DNA of 64,000 bases from Isoetes taiwanensis. Lineage: Eukaryota; Streptophyta; Lycopodiopsida; Isoetales; Isoetaceae. Shown in pieces: positions 11,935-23,226 of this stretch. The stretch lies in NCBI GenBank assembly GCA_021234155.1, contig JAJEKV010000071.1, positions 1,251,138 to 1,315,137 of the forward strand. The letters are read 5' to 3'. Numbering within the stretch: the first letter of the stretch is position 1; each line of letters opens with the position of its first letter. A program made the translations under genes and the position numbers. The notes below the pieces were generated by a model, which saw only the letters and a list, made by a program, of their open reading frames with translations, was not told where the DNA came from and ran no database searches.

Positions 11935-13563
11935 TGTGACGCCCTCGCTAAACATACGCACTTACCGCACACTCTAAGCAGAAATCCCCCGCCCCGGGCC
12001 AACAACCGCATACCCCTTCGTCGCCCAAGACTCGAGATGACTCTTAGTGCGGGAAGGGGACACGAAGGTGTCTTTGCGCGCCTTTCCCTATGGGCTCCTA
12101 TAACAGCCGAAGCAATAAACATGTCGAACTAGCATCAACAATACAAATACTACCTCGGCTGGGTAGTCCATCACATATCCCCAAGTGCAAGGATGATAAA
12201 CATAAACCGTAAAACATGAGAGCTCCTACCCGTGCTCAGACTGTGAAGGGAGGATGACCGACCGCTAGGCCTCAAGATAGAGGCATCGAAGTCATGGCAA
12301 TGGCGAGGGCTGGCATAAGACAATGGCTAGGGTTGACCATTCCATCCCCCTCCCCTGTGCATACTTTGCAAGATGGGCTAAATCAGGCTCCTGGACTCTA
12401 GCCTTCCTTCGGATATGCAATCCCATGGCATCACCCATCGGGACTACCAGTGTTGCATCTCCCCGGGGACGAGGCAGAAGGGTTGCATCTCCCCTTCCCG
12501 TGGTCTAGAAGTTCGCGGGCGCTAGAGAATCGGACGGACACACCCATCTGCACCGACTTAACCCCCCAAAACCAGAGCCAAGTCGACACTTGCAACTCTC
12601 GAGAGGCGTGGCGGCACCATTGCCCCAGAGGTGTCGGACCCATGCTCGGCCCCTCACTAAGGATCGCACCATGCCTAGCCCACTATGGGATCCCCCAAGC
12701 CCCCACGGGCATGGGGATCCTCCCTCCACATTGCTTCTAGCCCCGCTGTGTGGTGCCGAGTCAGATCATAGCCCCAATAGCCGGGTGGGCTCCTATGCAC
12801 AAAGCCGCAACTAATAGGAACTAAGGGATCTACTCTAGGAGCATACTACATATGGCCTTAGGTCTCTATCCCCTTCCCAACACAAGAGGAGCAAACATGA
12901 TCAACCATCATCACATAATCATCATATCATGAGAATAATCATAAGAACATCTTAACCTAATCATACAAATCTAACTAAGGTTAGGGTTCATTGATTAGGG
13001 TTCAAGATGATGAATACTGGTTCTAGGAGGGCTCTACCCTAGATATAAGATACTAGCACATCCGGAATGCTAATTCCGTGATGAGCTATCATAACGACTA
13101 CTCTACATACCCCGCCCCAAGCTCTCCTCCAGATCCCGGTGTTCCATGGTCTTCGACTCGTGTAATGCCGCTCTTGCTCCAAGAACGGGTCTACCCCCAC
13201 GGGGCCGCCGCACCAGCCTATGCCACAAAGAAACGATGTTCAAAATGGGGTTTCAAACCAGTAGATGAGTCCCAAGGTGCTAGGGCTGGGAAAGAGGCCT
13301 AGGTTAGGGTTCCCACTAATATAAGTTAGGTCCACCTAGGATGCCACGCGGGCACCAATAGGGTGAGTCCCGCGGTGGCGGGTGCCCAATAGGTTAAGGC
13401 CACGTGGAAAAATGGTCTTAACCTATGGTTGGCTAAGTTATGTGAATAGCTTAGTCATGCCCCCTAGTGCCACCATCCATGGTATACAAGACTATGAGCT
13501 TAGGCTTGTATAGTGACGGGTCCGTGAATATATGTATTTACATTATATTCCCCTAACGCCACA
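11935..13563 (-). repeat. Shared LTR: 5' LTR of copy A, 3' LTR of copy B
   Basis: The LTR is 1.63 kb. On the minus strand it begins TGTGGCG and ends CGTCACA, giving TG...CA ends with a short inverted repeat. It has a polypurine tract on one side (13564-13576) and a primer site on the other, so it serves two internal regions. This is what unequal recombination between elements, or tandem insertion, would leave. Short frames inside it are not genes. Confidence 0.75.
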
Positions 13564-13576
13564 TTCTCCCCTTAGA
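13564..13576 (-). other. Polypurine tract of chromovirus B
   Basis: The minus strand reads CTAAGGGGAGAA directly before TGTGGCG of the LTR, matching the tract of copy A with one G fewer. Confidence 0.7.
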
Positions 13577-14478
13577 ACAATGTCGTTCTCAAAGATTTGC
13601 TTAAGGTGACTAACCTACCTTATGCCCGCAAAAAGAAACAACATAGCATACACTTTAATTTAATTTAACGATCAACTTTTATTAGTGAGAGTCAAAATTT
13701 AGGCTATATTTGTACTTATACAAAATTATATAGCCTTAACAAGGTTACTTTTACAATAATTCAAAATATTATTATAAGAGTTATTAGGGTTCATATTCTA
13801 AATTATGGCTCCCCTATCTTCAGAATGCGCTCCTTATTGATGCCCACCTTTACTTGCCCGCACAAGGAACACATTACGCTAGTTTAATTAATAAATTTGT
13901 GGTTTTAGGGGACCACCCCCCTTACCTCCTTGAGCCGAACTACTGGCTCAAGGTTGCCCTACTACCTTGCACAAGATCATGGCCCTTTCGGATTTGAGCT
14001 TAAGGATCATTTAAGATGCTCCCATCATTGCCCATGATCAAGTGCTACCTCGTACACGATCGCCCCGATCGAGTACACCCCAGTGCATCATGCCCCGAGG
14101 GTTTCAGCTAGGGAACGACTCACGCCCCATCATCGCAAGATGATCACTTTAACCTTCACCATGACCCTCCTACGCCGTGTGTGCATTCCCCGCGATCGCT
14201 GCATAGAGATCATCCGATCGATGTCTCATCATCGCCCACCATGCCTCATTCCTCACTCACATGACCCTAATGGTCATGCGCACCCCTTGGTGCATGTGAC
14301 CTAGAGAATGCCCTAAAGGCGTATCCCATCATCGCCCACACGATCCAAGATTCCGCACATGCACCCTACTAACTAGAATGCATGCCGTGGTCTAGGCTAA
14401 CTAACAAGCATACTAGCTAACCACCGGGCAAGTCGGGTCCACTAAGCCTGGGAGACGACTCTTGCCCATCAAACTCCT
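13577..14478 (-). other. Non-coding 3' region of chromovirus B
   Basis: Collinear with 1977-2850 and without a sustained reading frame. Confidence 0.55.
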
Positions 14479-16503
14479 TCATAAACTCCGGTATTGCTTC
14501 TCCAAATCTTGCTTCAATACCCATGTCAAAAGCCTTCCACGTAAGTGCTTCCACTTAACCAAATATTGGAGGAATTGAGACCTCCTAGTCTTCTTGAATG
14601 ACTTATCAAGAAGTAATTCGTGCACAATTTCTACTTGCTCCTCCGCCATTTCCAACAAAGTTGGAGTATCCAAGACCTCCTCGTGGTTAGGATTGTGCCT
14701 TTTAATAAACTTACGCGGAAGACCTTGTGAACCTTAAGATGGGCCGAAGATCCAACTTGTAGGCTTGGGAGCCCACTCTCTCCAAAATCTTGAACGACCA
14801 GCCCACCTAGGGGCAAGCTTCTTGCAACTCCCAACCGAAGCTTAGCTTGCTTAACCTTGATCTTCAACCGCATTACTATCGCCTACCTTAAACTCTTTTT
14901 ACTGTCCTGGTGGCTCGCGGGCCACACTTTTCTCGGCCGACTTCTTGCCGCCAATAAGTAACCCCTTATTTCTTCCACCACCGCCGTGATATCTCCTAAC
15001 ATCCGCCGGGATACTTCAACCTTCGACATGTGATTGTGCCGTATCCGGGTTAGGCACCGGGTACCCGTAATTTACCATGAAAGGAGACATCCGAGATGAC
15101 TCCTCGCTTTGGCACTATTGTAGGCGAATTCCACCAAGTGGATGTACTCATCCCACTTGACCGCTTGTTCCACACATAGCTTCTCAAGCATGTCTTCAAT
15201 GATTCGGATTCGGCCCCTTCCGTCCCGCCATCTGTTTGGGGATGATATGCCGTGCTCATGGAGAGCTTCGCCCGAATGGTGCTAAAGAGGTCCCGCCAAA
15301 AGGCACTCATAAACTTAGAATCCCTATCGATATTATCTCCCAGGCATGCCATGGAGTCTAAAAAATCTCCCTTACAAATAACTTGGCAAGATCTAATGCG
15401 GTGTCAAGAGTCTTGCAAGGCACAAAATGTGCCATCTTAGATAACTTGTCTACGACAACCATCAATGCATCCTGCTCTCAAGAGTTCTAGGGAGTTCTCG
15501 TGATGAAATCCATGCTTATGACCTCCCACTTCAGATTTGGCACCCCCAATGGCTCTAAAGCACTGAACTGTTGCTCCGCTTTTAGTTGGCCGACACAACC
15601 GGGTAATTCGAATATATGCAGCTATCTCGCTTTTATTCCTCGGCCGGAAGTAACTACTTCAATCTTGAAATAGGTCTTCATAAAGCCCGCGATGCCTCGC
15701 TATTGGGGTCAAGTGTGTGTCATGAAGAATTAACTTCCTTACCCCCGATGATTCGCCACACACAACTTATGCTTGTGATACAACAGTTGCCTTCCTTCTT
15801 ATAATACTTGAAGGCTTCCCGCTTTTATCCTGCTCGCTTCCCTCGAGAGGCTTTCCCATACCTCATTGAAGTCCACATCCGCTGGCAAGGACTCCTCAAT
15901 CTTTCTTGCCAAACTCACTCGAAAGAGTGGAAATCGCATTACAATGCGCCCTTGTCCAAAAAAGGTCTCCTAGAGAGAGCACCGCCACAACATTAAGCTT
16001 GCCGGGCTTATATATAATATCAAAATCATACTCCTCGAGGAATTCCATCCACCTCCTTTGCCTTAAGTTGAGGAGTGGCTGGGTGAAAAGATACTGAAGG
16101 CTCTGGTGATCGGTATCTAGCTGAAACTTCCTCCCCAGCAAATAATGCCTCCATATCCTTAACGCCCTGACAATGGCTAGCAGCTCCTGATCATGGGTTG
16201 GGTAGCGTTGCTCGGCGTCGTTCATCTTCTTCGAGTCGTAGGCGACTACCCTTCCTTCCTGCATCAAGACTGCCCCTGTTGCTATCTTGCTTGCATCCGT
16301 TGCTATCAACTTATCTTTACTCGGATCCGGGAGAACAAGCACTGGCGCTGTTGTTAAGGCCTCCTTAAGCTTCTCAAATGAAGCTTGGACTTTCTCTAAC
16401 CAATGGCTAGTCCAATCCTTAATCTTTTTGGCCTTGGTGAGGTCCAACAAAGGGGACGCCCACTTAGCAAAGTCCTTCACGAACTTTCTGTAATATCCCG
16501 CCA
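14479..16503 (-). pseudogene. Chromovirus B pol 3' half, with chromodomain
   Basis: Truncated second copy. RNase H is open from 16504 to 15896 and shows ATDASK, YDSKKMNDAEQRYPTHDQE and TDHQSLQYLF. Integrase remains at 15352-15050 include DRDSKFMSAFWRDLF and STAYHPQTDGGTE. The region after it has AHLKVHKVFRVSLLK, the usual integrase C-terminal element. At 14673-14479 a chromodomain is visible: QVEIVHELLLDK, FLQYLVKWKHL and TWVLKQDLEK. In this family the chromodomain is known to direct integration to chromatin marked on the histone H3 tail. The copy stops abruptly at about 16503, inside the end of reverse transcriptase, where a different LTR begins. Stops and frameshifts between domains make it non-functional. 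Confidence 0.8.
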
Positions 16504-16891
16504 ACCAGTCTCCTGGCTGGACCCATTATCTCAGAAGGCATCCATTCCTCAGGTCTGTTACAAGAACTGGTAGCTGCGCTGGCTCTCCTCTTTTCCAATT
16601 CGAATTTGGGGCAGAAATGGGGTAGGACCCCAATTTCTCCTCTCAATTTGGCAAGTCCCACTTGGCCAATCGATTTGGGCCAGGTGGCACTTTACTATTG
16701 GCTTCAGTTAGCTAATTATAACCTAATTAGTGTAATTAGGTTATTTATCCACTAATATTTTTAGTATAGCTAATAAAATCCCTTTTAGGTGAACCCAAGT
16801 TATTCCCTATTGACCCTTAGGGGTCTAGTTAGATACTGGTGATGTGTCATAGTATGCGTACGTATACCGTATAAATACCTAGAACGCCACA
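16504..16891 (-). repeat. Partial LTR of a third element (C)
   Basis: On the minus strand TGTGGCGTTCTAGG follows a polypurine tract, as in elements A and B, but the LTR body is different and is cut off at about 16503 where copy B begins. It is probably the first 390 bp of a 3' LTR of a related family, joined to copy B by recombination or insertion. Confidence 0.6.
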
Positions 16892-16904
16892 TTCTCCCCC
16901 TTGG
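16892..16904 (-). other. Polypurine tract of element C
   Basis: The minus strand reads CCAAGGGGGAGAA immediately before TGTGGCG. It lies about 95 bp after the stop of the second H3-like frame. Confidence 0.7.
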
Positions 16905-16997
16905 ATTAATGTCGTCCTCAGCATTAGGGTTAGTACACAAAATTTGATTATATTTATATACAAAATTAGTACAACCAAAAGATGCTTGATGAGCAAG

Positions 16998-17557
16998 CTA
17001 ATTGTGGTCTCCCCGAATCCTTCGGGCGAGAGCTAAATCCTTCGTCATGATAGTGACCCTTTTGGCATGGATGGCACAAAGGTTGGCATCTCCAAAAAGG
17101 GCTATCAGGTAGGCAATGCAAATATGGCAAAAGTCTAGAACCGCAGATCGGTTTTGAATTCTTGGGCTATTTCCCGGACTAGGCGCTGAAAAGGGAGTTT
17201 CCTTAGCAATAGCTACGTGATCTTCTGGTACTTCCGTATTTCCTTTAAGGCCACACTGCCAGGCCTATACCGATGCGACTTCTTTGGTGGCGCCAATCTC
17301 TGAGTCTGTGTCAGCTTCTTGGGCAAGGTCGTGCCCCCTGTTACTGGGTGAGGCCGGGCTGCATCTACTTGGTCTTGCCGGCGAGCAGAGCTAGTCGCCT
17401 TGCCAATGCCCCCAATAGTTTTGAGCTTCTCTTTGTATGCACTTCCCGACTTACGGGCGGTAGACTTCCGTCGTCGCTTAACGGTGGGGGTCTCGGTCTT
17501 ATTGAATCCACTCCGTAGTGTCAAACCAAAACGAACTACGAAGAAGTCCAACAACAA
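16998..17557 (-). pseudogene. Histone H3-like reading frame 2, broken
   Basis: A basic N-terminal tail of about 90 codons (with RRRKSTARKSGSAYKEK, recalling the ARKSTGGKAPRK part of H3) leads into a near-canonical H3 core: [18 protein letters not shown] (17225-17280), [19 protein letters not shown] (about 17160-17212), KTDLRF, then [12 protein letters not shown] and [11 protein letters not shown], ending [12 protein letters not shown] and a stop at 16998-17000. The core is broken by TAG where H3 has Glu of STELL, by TAG at the Gln after DLRF, and by a small deletion and frameshift before AYL. The first 30 or so codons of the frame are not H3-like. It sits on the minus strand directly upstream of a polypurine tract and LTR start, so it occupies the 3' end of an LTR element. 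I am confident of the H3 relationship; its status as an element gene is inference. Confidence 0.85.
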
Positions 17558-18741
17558 TAGTTGTCAACATTTGCAAGACAGTTACAGAAACTTCATCTAT
17601 TCTGGATATCACTATATTTTTCTTGGACTATTATAGCTTTAAATTGAATTTAAAGAGTAAATCCAGATAGAAAATAACCACCTGAAGAAACGCCAAGACT
17701 GGCAAAGGAAAACTTTTGGATCTCAAAACCGCTTGCACTGCTGCAGAATCGTGCACAGACCAATATTCCTTGCTAGAAATCGCAATAACAGCATAGTCTC
17801 TTATAAGGGCTTACAAAAAAAGGCCCTTTCTTCAGGAAGCCCAATGCATTCCTTGCATTCGGAATGTGGAATGAGAATGCAACTACCTAAATTTACTTGT
17901 ATTAGGTATTACATGTAGACATTTGGACATTGAACTCATTGAAAATTGCTTTCGGTTGACCTGTTCTAGTGGGTCTAGCCAGACCCTACTTCTTGTGAAA
18001 AAGCACCTCCACAAGCAGCCCCACGACCGGCACGACCACCGGCCAAGAGGTGTGCTTCTCGCCCCGTGACCATCTCGACGATCATGGGCCATCGACATTG
18101 TTCGAGCTCGAGCTACAAAATAATTGACATTAAAGTGACCTCCAAAGGTCACTTTAATTTTACGTTCATAATTTTTTTTGGGTTAACTTTCTGTTAAGTT
18201 TATTAACCTAACATAAAGTAGTCTGAACATTGTTTGGGTTAGGGATTTTAGGTTAAAAAAATTAACGGAATGCTAATCATTTAACATAACGGAACATTAA
18301 CCTAAACTGTGATATGAATCTAAAACTCGATAAAAGCTTAACGGAATCCTAACTTAAACGGCGGGTGTGAAGGTACCCTTATATCTCTATTTTGGGACAA
18401 ATTTCATATTGCATATTTTTAGCATATTCAAATTCATAAATTTCACCTCAAAAGTATGAAAACATAATATCATATTATTTACAAAATAGTCAATATTTCA
18501 CAATATAGCACTATATCATAAAAACATGATGAACAAAATTTACATAATTATTCACTTTTCTTGAAGCACCCCCAATATGATAGCCTTCTTCCTTACATCC
18601 TGAGGCATTGCAATTATCACGTTTCTACTTGGAACATTTTTTGGAGTCCATGAGTATAATACACTTTTAAACTATAACTAGGATTTCTCCTCCACCTCTT
18701 TGTCCAACAATCTAAATATATTTCTTTACCTGAGACATTGG
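17558..18741. other. Non-coding stretch
   Basis: AT-rich sequence with no recognised gene. If element C was complete, its internal region should lie here, but I see no gag or pol motifs. Confidence 0.4.
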
Positions 18742-19307
18742 TCAACTGATGCACTGGACATCAATATCCCCTACGCATATGAAGTTAATATTACCTTCTT
18801 CTTTGCAAATATTGGAGATGGCGTATCCCAACCACATTGGATAGGTCTCTAAATCTGCTGGCTTTACTACCACAAATTGGTGGCACTCCAAGTCAGTAGA
18901 AGGTTCATAAGCTTCCATGCCTAGATACTTTGGCCTATTGTTCTTAGAACCAATATAGTGTTTGTCAGAAGGAGGAGGATCATATTGCTTACGAATGCTA
19001 CTAACAGCGTTCTCAGCACCTGCTAAGGTCTTGCACCTAGTTTTAGACAACTACCATTTTTTCAATTCTTCTGAGGATGTGTATACCTCCCCCAACAAGT
19101 TAATCACCTTCTTCCAGTAAGCTATCAATCACGATTGGTGTCATCGGGGTTGGTTTGCCAATGCTTTATATAGTCCTGGATTCCTTCCTTAGTCAATCCC
19201 AATTGCTTCACTTCTTTAGTAGAGTACGTGATGACCATGAATCCAGAGCGCGGGGCAATTTTGAATCTGGGCTTTGAAGACCTCGACATAACAAGGAGGT
19301 TCGCCAT
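18742..19307 (-). pseudogene. Unknown gene fragment with BAH/Tudor-like tail
   Basis: Two minus frames (19307-19125 and 19050-18742) join across a short gap. The first contains GFMVITYSTKEVKQLGL and ends in a stop; the second contains CKTLAGAENAVSSIRKQ and then FVVVKPADLETYPMWLGYAI. The latter resembles the small chromatin-reader-like module (hydrophobic-V-P...W-G) found at the C-terminus of DUF7869-type mobile genes, and compares with GMFVLVRPGDDETPTWLGF in the gene at 47303-48307. A fragment of a related mobile gene is the likeliest reading; the family is not certain. Confidence 0.4.
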
Positions 19308-20285
19308 CTTGTCCGATCACTTTGATAATGTAGTTCATTCTGATCAAAAGTGAAGCTCGCAACTGTATGCTATTTTCTCAGAATCAGGAGCTTCGTTTCC
19401 TAGTCTCCAACCTCTATGCCCGCACGCCTCAACATGAACCACCACTGGGGCATATGACTCAAATGCCTACAGTGGCATGGAGGTGGAGCCCGAGGCAGTT
19501 GAGCTGGAGTCGAGGACTTTTGCTGGGGTCCTACTTGAAGAATGCACACAGGCCTACAATGGACCAACCCACACAGACCAACCCACTCAGGCCTGCAATG
19601 AAAATAGAGGCATCGACAGCCCTGCTACTCAGTAGACCGGGCTTGATCAAGTAGGATTTTGCAGGGGAGACAAGTTTGTTTGGTCTCGAATGAGCCAGAC
19701 AATTTTGTATTTGGTCTATCCAGATTATAATTGTAAACTTTATCAATCAATACAACACTTTTGTCTATGTCTATCTTTCCCTTAAAATAATACTTGTTAC
19801 ATACGTTTTTTTAACCATTAAAATTGATTCGCCATTATTATTTCGCCTCACAAATATTTCAAACCCCATATTTGATTCGCTTTGAAATTCAAAAATTTTC
19901 ATGCAGTGTTCAAAGCTATTTCTTGGCAGCTTTTTTTTCTTCGAAAGCAGCCGAAAGCACTTATCCGAAACGAACTTCCGGGCTCGTTATTAAAGGATTC
20001 GGTGATGTCTTTAAAACAAGAGGTGGTCGAGGCAGACGGGGTCGAGGGAGCGATGGCCGAGAAAATTCAAAACTTGGCTCTTGTCAAGTTATAGAGGATA
20101 CTGATCAGACCCCTATTCAAGGTATTTAGCCTTCCTTTTCACTATGTATCACAAAGTTGTATAAAGAGTATTATATTTTGCATGAATTTGAATTCATTTC
20201 TTACAATATACAATGTATATTTAACTTTTATCAATTCTCTGAATATTGGCTTTTAGAATATAATTATACTATAGTTTTCTGTAGT
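19308..20285. other. No gene seen
   Basis: Apart from short overlapping frames around 19367-20129 with no motif, I see nothing to annotate. Confidence 0.35.
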
Positions 20286-21840
20286 TTTAAGCAGAGGGGT
20301 ACACGCCCAGCGTGAACTGGAGGTGTTTATAGAATAGAATAGAATAGAATATGATTTTATCGTCCACGGTAAAGGGACAATTAGAGATAGTGGTGTTCAA
20401 TAAGGATATGGGTCTATGCTTAGCGTGAATCACCTTGTCTATAGATAAACTGGAGTTAAAGTTTACTATATTGTATAATTACTAGAAGTTTCCTGCTGTT
20501 TTCGTGCATTTATGGTAAAGGCATGCATGAAATGTGTATAAGGAAGGAATTAGAAACACGCCAAGCTTGAATTGAACTAGTTTGAGCTTTAAATTCACGC
20601 CAAGCGTGATATCATGTTTAAAAGTTTGCTAAATCATGTTCTTGTTTGTTTTGCAGTGCCAAAGAGGAAGAATACCCTAATAATTCCAGATCTATTCCTG
20701 ATAAGAAGCCAAGGGTAGATGACCCAGATGTGACACCACATGATCTTACCTTAGATGATGAAGGGCCTATACTTATAGCAACCACTGAAGCCCTGAAGAA
20801 GAAATGGATGAGGATGCTGAGTGGTTCCCAAGACAAATGGCAAGCTGGACTTAACACTCTTCTCTGGGAAAAAAGAAGCAGACAAGATGACCAAACAAGG
20901 TATCATAATCTCATGCAAGGAAGAGGACAACACCTCAAGGCAGAAGAAGGATCTGCTCAAACTTACTCATTGTAGAGCAACATCATATAAAGATACTTTC
21001 ATGAAGATGGAAGCAATGTTGAGACATGTTTTAAGTATGGTTGGCTTATTAAAGTAGTAGTCACACCAATATCTATATGCCATGGGGTTACAGCCGTGCG
21101 TAGAGGCATGTTCAATAAACCTACTCAAGTCACTACCGCAAAGAAGCTAGAGAATTACGGTTGTCGAGGGCATGGAGGCTTCAGGCTTTGAGAATGAACA
21201 AGGCAGAGTGGCATAGCTAGAGGTCATGAACAAGCTAAATAAGTGCTCTGACCATTATTCATGAGGTCTTAAGACAACATTTCATATCCATATAAAGCAC
21301 CTCATCTATTCTCCGAGCTCCATTTACGTCAACAGACGTTACGACCCAGCTCATGCTATAGAGATTGTACATAGCATGACTAATAATCCAGGTCAAATGC
21401 CTATGACTGCAGATGTGTTACCTTGGGATTCGAACACAAAGAAGCCTATTGAGTGGTCGACTGATTATAAGGCCTGATTAGACAGGCAGAACAAACAAGT
21501 CAGCAAATGTTCTACAATCACTATGCATATAGAAGGTGCCGATTCTTGGGTGCCAATACCTCACCAACAGATTTGGCAGAGATTAGTGCCGCCTTAAACG
21601 AAATGGGGAATACTTACAAAAGGTATTTTACTACAGTAAGATGTTATGCTTTTAATATTAAAAGTTAAATCAATTTAATTCATGCCAGCGTGCTTTTTAA
21701 AATCAGATAAAGCATGTCAAAGTAAATTGCATTGATTTAAAAGCACGCCCGGGCGTGAATTATGTTAATTTAAAAGCATGCCCGGCATGAATTCAGCTTT
21801 GTCTAGAATTGTAAATAGAATACTGCGGGCGTGATCTCAC
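20286..21840. repeat. Cluster of CACGCC/GGCGTG-type short palindromes
   Basis: A short imperfect palindrome of the form CACGCC-(0-2 bases)-GGCGTG followed by AATT recurs near 20303, 20416, 20560, 20594, 21685, 21744, 21776 and 21825, usually next to TTTAAAAG. Weaker versions continue near 25755, 25860, 25905 and 25985. Confidence 0.5.
20646..21060 (+). pseudogene. Unrecognised decayed reading frame
   Basis: The plus frame 20646-20975 is open for 109 codons (KKPRVDDPDVTPHDLTLDD, ALKKKWMRMLSGSQDKW) and appears to continue in another frame to about 21057. It is rich in charged residues and shows no known domain. Fragments of similar style continue at 21470-21600. It is probably part of a decayed mobile element; I cannot name it. 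Confidence 0.25.
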
Positions 21841-22217
21841 TAACTTAGTGGCATCACCTAAGCACACTTGGAGTGTTTCTGTTCTAAGATACAAATCTCA
21901 TTTCTTATACTATTGTAGTCCATACGTGGAGGGATTGCACCATGCTCGTCAACAATGGGTAGAATATAGCTGCCCATTACCCATCAGACAAGCGGGTCAA
22001 AGTTTGAAGCGCTCAAGTTGCTGGAACGGACTCCATCGCAGACTATTATACATGATAAGAAGAAGACTATAAAAAATCAAAGAAAAAAGATGGTGATAAC
22101 AATGCAAATCAGAATAGTAACCCATGGGAGACCGCTCGAGTAGATCTTGGTATTGCGTTCCCGAGGCACCGGCATAAATGAGTAGAAGCGACTACTCATA
22201 AACGTCTAGACGATTTT

Positions 22218-22362
22218 TGTAACGTTCCTAACCAACATGCCATTAACCAACTGGGCAAAACCGTCTAGACGTTTATGAGTAGTCGCTTCTACCCATTTAT
22301 GCTGGTGTCTCGGGAATGCAACACCAAGATCTACTCGAGCAGTCTCCCATGGGTCTGTTACA
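22218..22362 (-). repeat. TRIM-1 complete LTR (145 bp)
   Basis: Ends are TG and CA on the minus strand (TGTAACAG...CGTTACA). It matches the plus-strand LTR at 23227-23371 in inverse orientation and is the same length. Confidence 0.8.
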
Positions 22363-22524
22363 ATCTCTCCTACTAAAACTATGTTCGTCCTCTAAAACTA
22401 TGTTCGTCCTCTAGCATCACAATACCATAGACCACACCATCCCATGGTGTCCAAGACCAAGTCATGACCTACCATCCAACGGTATTTCGGGTCATCCTTG
22501 CCCCCATGGAGACTCGAACTTGAG

Positions 22525-22540
22525 CCCTGCTCTGATACCA
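22525..22540 (-). other. Primer binding site of TRIM-1
   Basis: The minus strand reads TGGTATCAGAGCAGGG two bases after the LTR end ACGTTACA. This matches the initiator-Met tRNA primer site TGGTATCAGAGC. Confidence 0.85.
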
Positions 22541-22594
22541 AATGTAACGTTCCTAACCGATATGCCCTTAACCAACTGGGCAAAATCGTCTAGA

Positions 22595-22866
22595 GGGTGT
22601 AAATATGGTAATGCTACCCAAAAAGCACCATCCGGACAAGTGCTTTAGGTGCTTTGCTTGAAGACATTTCTCTTCAACGACCTTAGAGTTGTTACTTAAA
22701 AAACAATATATATGATGTAGGAAGGCGTGGAGCGATGATATAGATCTCGTGGGAGGAGCGCATAAATTGTGGAGGTCAAGTTATGACACATTTTTTCTTA
22801 GTCATAGGTGCTTTAGGTGCTATGTGCTTTCGCGCTTTATTGGGTAGCATTACCATATTTACACCC
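22595..22866. mobile_element. MITE with perfect 26-bp inverted ends
   Basis: The 272-bp element begins GGGTGTAAATATGG and ends with the exact inverse complement. The 26-bp ends (22595-22620 and 22841-22866) match perfectly. TAGA flanks both sides (22591-22594 and 22867-22870), a possible target duplication. It lies inside one LTR of TRIM-1, so it inserted later. It has no coding capacity and I cannot assign its superfamily. Confidence 0.8.
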
Positions 22867-23067
22867 TAGACTTGGCGAGGACTTGGATCGCCGTTGTTGT
22901 CTCCCCACCCGACTTGGTCGTAGCTAGACGTTTATGAGTAGTTGCTTCTACCCATTTATGCTGATATCTCGGGAACGCAACACCAAGATCTAGTCGAGCG
23001 GTCTCCCATGGGTCTGTTACAGTTTTGCCCAGTTGGTTAAGGGCATGTCGGTTAGGAACGTTACATT

Positions 23068-23083
23068 TGGTATCAGAGCAGGG
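23068..23083 (+). other. Primer binding site of TRIM-2
   Basis: TGGTATCAGAGCAGGG follows the LTR end AACGTTACA after TT. It is identical to the site of TRIM-1 in inverse orientation. Confidence 0.85.
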
Positions 23084-23226
23084 CCCGAGTTCGAGTCTCC
23101 ATGGGGGCAAGGATGACCCAAAATACCGTTGAATGGTAGGTCATGACTTGGTCTTGGACACCATGGGATGGTGTGGTCTATGGTATTGTGATGCTCGAGG
23201 ACGAGCATAGTTCTAGTGGGAGAGAT

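Larger units (their letters stand above)
385..13563 (-). mobile_element. Ty3/gypsy chromovirus A, LTR to LTR, decayed
   Basis: This is a minus-strand LTR retrotransposon. In transcription order it shows a 5' LTR (13563-11935), an initiator-Met tRNA primer site (11934-11919), a 560-bp leader, an H3-like reading frame (11358-10210), a non-coding stretch, gag, protease, reverse transcriptase, RNase H, integrase with chromodomain (about 9010-2850), an 870-bp non-coding tail, a polypurine tract (1976-1963) and a 3' LTR (1962 to about 385). The two LTRs align along their length with many small differences and indels, so the copy is old. No frame is open over a whole domain. At 13.2 kb it is long for a chromovirus; the H3-like segment and non-coding spacers account for the excess. 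It could be a composite of nested or recombined elements rather than one insertion. Confidence 0.7.

Noticed and set aside
11859..13302. Several short frames on both strands, 61-96 codons
   Set aside because: They lie inside the LTR at 11935-13563, differ between the two LTR copies and match no family.
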